A stretch of DNA of 64,000 bases from Variovorax sp. J22G73 (GTDB taxonomy: Bacteria; Pseudomonadota; Gammaproteobacteria; Burkholderiales; Burkholderiaceae_C), in NCBI RefSeq assembly GCF_030317035.1, contig NZ_JASZYK010000003.1:496001-560000 (forward strand). The letters are read 5' to 3'. Positions within the stretch are counted from its first letter, which is position 1, and each line of letters opens with the position of its first letter. This document shows, piece by piece, positions 59,239 to 64,000 of the stretch. The position numbers and the translations under genes were made by a program. The notes beneath the pieces are model-generated. The model searched no databases, was not told the DNA's origin, and worked only from the letters and a program-made list of their open reading frames with translations.

Positions 59239-60540
59239 ATGTCCAACCTCATCGTGCACGGCGGTACGCCGCTGCGTGGCCGCGTCATTCCTTCCGCCAA
59301 CAAGAACGCCGTGCTCCCGGTGCTCTGCGCAACGCTCCTGACCTGGGAGCCCTTGCGACTGCTCGGCGTGCCCGACATCACCGACGTGCGCAAGATCCTG
59401 GACATCTTCCGCACCCTGGGCAGCGAGGTGCACATGGACCACGAGAGCGGCACGCTCGAACTGCACCACCGCGAGACCAGCTTCGACGCCGCGCGCCACC
59501 GGCTGCCGGAAGAGATGCGCTCGTCGATCATGCTGGTGCCGCCGCTGCTCGCGCGCTTCGGCGTGGCGCGGCTGGAAGACAACGTGAAGGGCTGCACGCT
59601 GGGCGTGCGCGAAATCGACCCGCACGTGGAAGTGTTCCAGCGCTTCGGCGGCGAGGTGGAGCGCACCGAGGGCTCGCTGCTGGTGCACAGCAAGGGCCGG
59701 CTCACGCCCACGGACCACTGGCTGGACTACGCCTCGGTCACCACCACCGAGAACTTCGTGCTGTGCGCGGCGGCGGCGGGCGGTACATCGACGCTGACCA
59801 ACGCCGCCTCGGAGCCGCATGTGCAGGAGTTCTGCCGCTTCATGGCCATGATCGGCGTGCGCATCGAGGGCATGGGCACCTCGCGGCTCACGGTGCATGG
59901 CGGCGGCACGCTCACGGGTGGCGAGTTTCGCTTCGACGAAGACTTCCACGAGATCACCACCTTCCTGGCGCTGGGCGCCATCACCGGCGGCGACGTGGTG
60001 GTGCGCAACAGCGCGCCCGAGAACTTTCCGCTGCTGGACCGCACCTTCGCTAAGTTCGGCGTGCAGATCGTGCATGAAGACGGCTGGTCGCGCGCCATCC
60101 GCAGCGGCCCGCTGAAGGTGCAGACGCCGTTCACGAGCAACGTGCTCACCAAGGTCGAGGCGGCGCCGTGGCCCTACTTTCCGGTCGACCTGCTGCCGAT
60201 CTTCATTGCGCTGGGCGTGCGCGCGCAGGGCAACGCGATGTTCTGGAACAAGGTGTACGACGGCGCGCTGGGCTGGACCGGCGAGCTCTCGAAATTCGGC
60301 GCGCACGTGTTCTCGTCGGACCCGCACCGCCTCATCACCTTCGGCGGCAACCCGCTGACGCCCGCGGTGGTCGAGAGCCCCTACATCATTCGCGTGGCGA
60401 TCGCGCTGTTCATGGTGGCGGCGAGCATCGAGGGCAAGTCGGAGATCCGCAATGCCGCGCCCATCCGCCGCGCGCATCCGCGCTTCGTGGAAAACCTGCG
60501 CAGCCTGGGCGTGCAGGTGGAGTGGACCAGCGAGGAATGA
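59239..60540 (+). CDS. UDP-N-acetylglucosamine 1-carboxyvinyltransferase paralogue (MurA-like)
   Basis: 433-residue enolpyruvyl transferase of the EPSP-synthase/MurA family. The catalytic-loop Cys is kept in VKGCTLGVREIDPH (Cys115 region of E. coli MurA), as are Lys/Asn in SANKNAVLP, MRSS and Asp in FPVDLLP. The region around E. coli Arg331 differs (NKVYDGALGW) and one residue is inserted in the SxAKNA motif. It is therefore a divergent second MurA rather than the housekeeping enzyme. ATG 59239 is the family start but has no clear Shine-Dalgarno. The leader holds GAAGTT/AACTTC inverted repeats (59121-59137). Substrate may be UDP-GlcNAc or another UDP sugar. Confidence 0.88.
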   Translation: MSNLIVHGGTPLRGRVIPSANKNAVLPVLCATLLTWEPLRLLGVPDITDVRKILDIFRTLGSEVHMDHESGTLELHHRETSFDAARHRLPEEMRSSIMLVPPLLARFGVARLEDNVKGCTLGVREIDPHVEVFQRFGGEVERTEGSLLVHSKGRLTPTDHWLDYASVTTTENFVLCAAAAGGTSTLTNAASEPHVQEFCRFMAMIGVRIEGMGTSRLTVHGGGTLTGGEFRFDEDFHEITTFLALGAITGGDVVVRNSAPENFPLLDRTFAKFGVQIVHEDGWSRAIRSGPLKVQTPFTSNVLTKVEAAPWPYFPVDLLPIFIALGVRAQGNAMFWNKVYDGALGWTGELSKFGAHVFSSDPHRLITFGGNPLTPAVVESPYIIRVAIALFMVAASIEGKSEIRNAAPIRRAHPRFVENLRSLGVQVEWTSEE

Positions 60541-60565
60541 CGCGCGCGGCCTGCGCTCGCTAGCG

Positions 60566-60589
60566 GGTTCGCTGGTTCGCTGGTTCGCT
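60566..60589. repeat. 8-nt tandem repeat after the murA-like stop
   Basis: GGTTCGCT occurs three times in a row (60566-60573, 60574-60581, 60582-60589), 26 nt after the stop codon and just before the convergent lipoprotein gene ends. Confidence 0.85.
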
Positions 60590-60613
60590 GGCGAGGGAGC
60601 GGGCCTTCGGCCG

Positions 60614-61651
60614 TCAGAACGACGGCACGGGGTTCTTGCCTTCGGTCAGCACGTAGGCGCCGTTGCGCCAGGCGTAGACCAGCGTGGTGTCCACCGTGTC
60701 CACGCGCCGGGCCTTGGCGCCGCTGGTGCGCTCGCCCTTGAACACGATGCGCAGCTCGCCGGGCGTGGTGTCGTCGGCACCGGGCGCGAAGGCCGGCGTG
60801 CCGCCGATGTCGTAGCACTCGCCGCGCGGCGGCTCCTCGGGCTTCTGCGACTTCAGCACCTTTTCGCAGGCCTCGTCGGCGCCTTCGTTGGTGGCCGACA
60901 GCGCGATGGACGGGACCAGCGTGCGCACCGCGCCCGCTTCCAGCCCGTACACCGACAGCCACTGCCCGCAGTAGCCCTGCCAGCAGCTGCCGTTGGTGAT
61001 GGTCAGGCCGAAGCGCTGCGGCGCGATGCGCTCCACCTTGGTGGTGCCCAGGTTGCCCATGAAGCCGAGGTAGTCGACCGCGTCGTTGCGGCTCGCCAGC
61101 TTCCAGCCCTCGGGACCTTGCTCGAAGAAATAGGCGCCCAGCCACGCGCCGCTCACGTGGCCGTCCATGGGCTGGCCCTGGTCGTCGAGCGGCACGGTCT
61201 CGGTCAGCATCACGGCGTGCGTGTCGTCGAGCTTGACGACCTCGCGCGGCGACACCCGGGCGTTCTGCTCGGCCGCGCTGTCGGGCACGGTCTTGCCGTC
61301 GTTGCCGGTCTCGGGCAGCGAGACGATGTCGGGCTGGCCCGGCTTGGCGTTGGGGCCTTGCGAATCGGGGAACACCAGCGCCATGAGTTCGGCGCGCTTG
61401 AGCGAGGTCGCCGCGGTGGCGGGCGCCGCGGATGCCGCTGCCGTTGCTTCTGGCGCTGCGGCGGCTGCTGCCGTGGTCGTTGCAGCGGGCGCGGCAGCTG
61501 TGCCGACGGCCGCTTCCTTCTGCGGGCAGCCGCCGAGCGCGAGCAGGGCGGCGGTGGCGGCGGCGACCGCGGCGGTGCGCTGCAGCGGCTTCGAAAGAAC
61601 GGACGGGAGCGAGGTCGTAGGGGTCGCAGGGGTCGTGGTGGGGCTGGGCAT
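60614..61651 (-). CDS. Exported lipoprotein of unknown function with Ala-rich linker
   Basis: 345-residue protein. Lipobox in LALGGC after a hydrophobic stretch (AAVAAATAALLALGG, Cys about 38). An Ala/Thr-rich low-complexity linker (about 47-85) leads to a folded domain with four or more Cys (SCWQGYCG, ADEACEKV, RGECYDIGG) that may form disulfides in the periplasm. The domain has a repeated strand pattern but no motif I know. ATG 61651 is chosen; ATG 61660 three codons earlier is as good. Divergent from the nitronate monooxygenase gene. Confidence 0.78.
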   Translation of the reverse strand: MPSPTTTPATPTTSLPSVLSKPLQRTAAVAAATAALLALGGCPQKEAAVGTAAAPAATTTAAAAAAPEATAAASAAPATAATSLKRAELMALVFPDSQGPNAKPGQPDIVSLPETGNDGKTVPDSAAEQNARVSPREVVKLDDTHAVMLTETVPLDDQGQPMDGHVSGAWLGAYFFEQGPEGWKLASRNDAVDYLGFMGNLGTTKVERIAPQRFGLTITNGSCWQGYCGQWLSVYGLEAGAVRTLVPSIALSATNEGADEACEKVLKSQKPEEPPRGECYDIGGTPAFAPGADDTTPGELRIVFKGERTSGAKARRVDTVDTTLVYAWRNGAYVLTEGKNPVPSF

Positions 61652-61765
61652 GGCCGCCATTCTGCCGAAGCCGAATGGCGATGACCCTGTCGCCGCGGTG
61701 ACCTCCGGCTTGGCGGGACAATGCCCGGCATTCCGACGACCCGCACGACAAGGAGCACTTTCACG

Positions 61766-62809
61766 ATGGCCACGCTGCAACAACTTCTGGGCACCGAACT
61801 TCCCCTCATCCAGGCGCCGATGGCCGGCGTGCAAGGCAGCGCGATGGTGGTCGCGGTGAGCAACGCCGGCGCGCTGGGCTCGCTGCCCTGCGCCATGCTG
61901 AGCCCCGAAATGCTGCGCAACGAGCTGACCGCCATCCGCGCGGGCACCGTCAAGCCCTACAACGTCAACTTCTTCTGCCACACCCCGCCGGCCGCGAGCG
62001 CCGAGCGCGAGGCCACGTGGCGCTCGGCGCTGGCGCCGTACTACGCCGAGTTCGGCATCGACGCGGCGAGCATTCCGGCCGGCCCGGGCCGCAACCCCTT
62101 CAGTGCCGACGTGGCCGACCTGCTGGCCGAGTTCCGCCCGCCGGTGGTGAGCTTTCATTTCGGGTTGCCGCCCGAGACGCTGCTGGCGCAGGTGCGCGGC
62201 TGGGGCGCGAAGGTGCTGGCCTCGGCCACCACGGTGGAAGAGGCGCTGTGGCTCGAGGCGCACGGCGCCGACGCCGTCATCGCGCAGGGGCTCGAGGCGG
62301 GCGGCCACCGCGGCCACTTCCTGTCGCACGACCTCACCAAGCAGCTCGGCACCTTCGCGCTGCTGCCGCAGCTGGTGCGCGCGCTGAAGGTGCCGGTGAT
62401 CGCGGCTGGCGGCATTGCCGATGCCGACGGCGTGGCCGCGGCCATGGCGCTGGGCGCGGCGGGCGTGCAGGTGGGCACCGCCTACATGCTGGCGAACGAG
62501 GCGACCACCAGCGCGCTGCACCGCGCGGCGCTCCAGAGCGAGGCCGCGCGCCACACGGCGCTGACGAATCTCTTCACCGGCCGCCCGGCGCGCGGCATCG
62601 TCAACCGCGTGATGCGCGAGCTGGGCCCCATCGGCGCGGCGGCGCCGGAATTTCCGCTGGCCACCTCGGCCATCGCGCCCTTGCGCGCCAAGGCCGAGGC
62701 CCAGGGCAGCGGCGACTTTTCTCCGCTATGGTCGGGGCAGAACGCCACCGGCTGCCGCGAGGCTTCTTCCGCGGACATCACACGCGCACTCGCCCAGGGC
62801 TTTCGTTGA
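61766..62809 (+). CDS. Nitronate monooxygenase (2-nitropropane dioxygenase family)
   Basis: 347-residue FMN TIM-barrel protein. Landmarks are LIQAPMAGV at the start, VSFHFGLPPE, the active-site His in GLEAGGHRG, VIAAGGIADADGVA and VQVGTAYMLANEA for flavin phosphate contact. It oxidises nitronates such as propionate-3-nitronate to aldehydes and nitrite, protecting the cell; related proteins are enoyl reductases. AAGGAG lies 10 nt before ATG 61766. The esterase gene starts 23 nt downstream, so they are probably co-transcribed. Confidence 0.92.
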   Translation: MATLQQLLGTELPLIQAPMAGVQGSAMVVAVSNAGALGSLPCAMLSPEMLRNELTAIRAGTVKPYNVNFFCHTPPAASAEREATWRSALAPYYAEFGIDAASIPAGPGRNPFSADVADLLAEFRPPVVSFHFGLPPETLLAQVRGWGAKVLASATTVEEALWLEAHGADAVIAQGLEAGGHRGHFLSHDLTKQLGTFALLPQLVRALKVPVIAAGGIADADGVAAAMALGAAGVQVGTAYMLANEATTSALHRAALQSEAARHTALTNLFTGRPARGIVNRVMRELGPIGAAAPEFPLATSAIAPLRAKAEAQGSGDFSPLWSGQNATGCREASSADITRALAQGFR

Positions 62810-62832
62810 GCGACGTGCGAGCAACCCGAACC

Positions 62833-63507
62833 ATGACCCAACTCCACCTCCCCCTCAAGTTCCTTGAACACCCCGCGCAGCCTTCGGTGCGCGAGCCCTG
62901 GCTGCTGGTGCTGATGCACGGCGTCGGCAGCAACGAGCAGGACCTGTTCGGCCTGGCGCGCATGCTGCCGCCGCAGTTCCACGTGCTGAGCCTGCGCGCG
63001 CCCTATGTGCTGTCGCCGGACTCTTACGCGTGGTTCGAGTTCCAGGTGCTGGCCAACGGCGAGCGCCACATCGACGAAGAGCAGGAGCGCGAAAGCCGCT
63101 TCCTGGTCGGCGAGATGCTTGCCTCGGCCGCGCAGCAGCTGGGCATTCCGCCGGAGCGCGTGGTGGTCGGCGGCTTCAGCCAGGGCGGCATCATGGCGCT
63201 GTCGCTGCTGCTGACCAAGCCCGACACGGTGCGCGCCGCGATGGTGTGGCACAGCCGGCTGCTGTCGCAGGTGGTGCCGCACGTGGCGCCGGCCGAGGCC
63301 TTCGAGGGCAAGGCGCTGTGGGTGAGCCACGGCAGCGCCGACAACGTGATCCCGCCCAGCGCCGCGCAGGTCACGCGCGACCTGGCGCGCACGCTGCCGC
63401 TGGCGTTGTCGGGCGCGGATTTTCCGGGCGCGCACGAGCTGCGCCCGGCCGAGCTGCAGGCCACGGTGGCCTGGCTGCAGTCGCTCAGCGCGCCGACGGG
63501 CGCTTGA
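62833..63507 (+). CDS. Carboxylesterase/phospholipase-like alpha/beta hydrolase (YpfH type)
   Basis: 224-residue serine hydrolase of the small carboxylesterase/lysophospholipase group. Nucleophile elbow GGFSQGGIMAL, oxyanion strand MHGVGSNEQDLFGLA, Asp in HGSADNVIP and His in FPGAHELRP complete the triad. No signal peptide, so cytoplasmic. Such enzymes hydrolyse short acyl esters. Follows the nitronate monooxygenase gene by 23 nt. Start ATG 62833 gives MTQLHLPLKFLEHP. Confidence 0.9.
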   Translation: MTQLHLPLKFLEHPAQPSVREPWLLVLMHGVGSNEQDLFGLARMLPPQFHVLSLRAPYVLSPDSYAWFEFQVLANGERHIDEEQERESRFLVGEMLASAAQQLGIPPERVVVGGFSQGGIMALSLLLTKPDTVRAAMVWHSRLLSQVVPHVAPAEAFEGKALWVSHGSADNVIPPSAAQVTRDLARTLPLALSGADFPGAHELRPAELQATVAWLQSLSAPTGA

Positions 63508-63522
63508 GGCGAAGGGTCAAAA

Positions 63523-63561
63523 CGGGCGGTTGAAGCGGGCGATTGAAACGGGCGGTCAGGG
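63523..63561. repeat. 13-nt tandem repeat after the esterase stop
   Basis: CGGGCGGTTGAAG (63523-63535), CGGGCGATTGAAA (63536-63548) and CGGGCGGTCAGGG (63549-63561). It lies between the convergent stops of the esterase gene and the partial gene at the right edge; the last unit overlaps that gene's stop. Confidence 0.8.
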
Positions 63562-64000
63562 CATGCCGGCGCCCAGCCGCGCCATCGTCATCGCCTCCAT
63601 CTCGCCGACCCAGTCTTCGTTGCCCATTCCCGTTCCAGCTTCGGGCTGCACCAGCAGCCGGTAGCGGCGCCCGCCCCACGCGGCCGTCAGCAGCGCGTGC
63701 ACCGTGGCGCCCGACGGCTGCGGCCGCAGGTCGGTGCAGGCCGCGAAAGCCAGCGCCCATCGCGCGGCGAGTTCGTCGTACACGCGGCGGTGGTGCTTGG
63801 GCTCCGCCACGCGGTGCTCGAGCATCAGCATCTCGTGGTCGAACGCGGGCAGGCCGTCGAGCTGCGTGTCGCAGGTGATGCGCACCAGCCGCTTCACGCG
63901 CTCGCGCCATGCAAGGTCCGAAGGCGCGACCACCTCCGCATCGATGCGCGCGAGCAGCGCCTCGATGCAATGGCGCACGTAGCCCGACAGCAGCGCCTCC
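63556..64000 (-). CDS. Partial protein, possibly TetR-type ligand-binding domain (5' end beyond window)
   Basis: At least 147 residues are inside the window; the frame is still open at the right edge, so the true start is beyond it (a GTG at 63978 is in frame but probably internal). Visible sequence is helical: YVRHCIEALLARIDAEV, WRERVKRLVRITCDTQLDG, HHRRVYDELAARWALAF and VHALLTAAWGGRRY. This looks like the C-terminal part of a TetR-family regulator, but no helix-turn-helix is in view, so the call is tentative. Confidence 0.6.
   Translation of the reverse strand, partial: EALLSGYVRHCIEALLARIDAEVVAPSDLAWRERVKRLVRITCDTQLDGLPAFDHEMLMLEHRVAEPKHHRRVYDELAARWALAFAACTDLRPQPSGATVHALLTAAWGGRRYRLLVQPEAGTGMGNEDWVGEMEAMTMARLGAGMP

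Overview
The window is about 64 kb of very GC-rich DNA (GC- or GC/C-ending codons throughout, GTG starts, many ATGA/GTGA stop-start overlaps). Its gene content is typical of a metabolically versatile soil or plant-associated betaproteobacterium of the Comamonadaceae, with Variovorax as the best guess. The signs are two Bug-type (TctC-like) solute receptors, many LysR, IclR and AraC regulators, a FUSC-type efflux system and a beta-ketoadipate cluster. This assignment is inferred from gene content and style, not from a marker gene. I see no rRNA, tRNA, CRISPR array, insertion sequence or phage structural gene. Coding density is high and nearly every gene looks intact. Only the kinase at the left edge and a small regulator-like protein at the right edge are cut by the window.

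Region by region: (1) 1-4.1 kb, minus strand: IclR regulator, Bug receptor, then a TctD/TctE-like two-component pair. (2) 4.2-13.3 kb, plus strand: a quinate/shikimate-to-protocatechuate and beta-ketoadipate cluster with two AroE-like dehydrogenases, pcaB, pcaC, an MFS transporter, pcaD, a QuiC-type 3-dehydroshikimate dehydratase fused to an HPPD-like domain, and a ShiA-like transporter. Two control regions share the same pair of operator-like motifs, one of them an exact copy of what I remember as the Pseudomonas PcaR box. The dioxygenase (pcaGH) and the lower pathway (pcaIJF) are not in the window. (3) 13.4-22.7 kb: DsbA-like protein, a DUF1800/DUF1501 pair separated by a REP-like doublet, two short-chain dehydrogenases each divergent from a regulator, a C4-antisense-RNA-like leader in front of a 115-residue orphan protein, and a DUF2945/DUF3140 pair. 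(4) 22.7-30.1 kb: a liv-type branched-chain amino-acid ABC operon with a fused LivM-LivG protein, preceded by a dialkylglycine-decarboxylase-like aminotransferase and its divergent LysR regulator.

(5) 30.2-39.9 kb: mixed housekeeping and unknown genes: TetR/MFS, a protein with two PH-like segments, a DTW-domain tRNA-modifying enzyme, a DUF4124 protein, an HDOD protein, a methyltransferase, an NTF2-like protein, an SDR and DAHP synthase. (6) 40-48.9 kb: a zinc-type alcohol dehydrogenase with divergent LysR, and a complete AaeXAB-like efflux operon (FUSC, DUF1656, HlyD, NodT-type outer-membrane factor) ending in its own LysR gene and divergent from an AraC gene. (7) 48.9-52.5 kb: a tight, uncharacterised three-gene operon (Asp/Asn beta-hydroxylase-like protein, exported HExxH metallopeptidase, 583-residue alpha/alpha-toroid-like protein). 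(8) 52.7-64 kb: GFA protein, two regulators, a second Bug receptor coupled to an N-acyl-D-amino-acid deacylase, DUF2625, a divergent MurA paralogue, an Ala-rich lipoprotein, nitronate monooxygenase, a serine esterase and a partial protein.

Across scales the most interesting non-coding signals are the C4-like leader at 19.32-19.60 kb, the paired operators of the shikimate/pca cluster, the REP doublet at 15.85 kb, and a recurring habit of short (8-15 nt) tandem duplications sitting at or just after stop codons.
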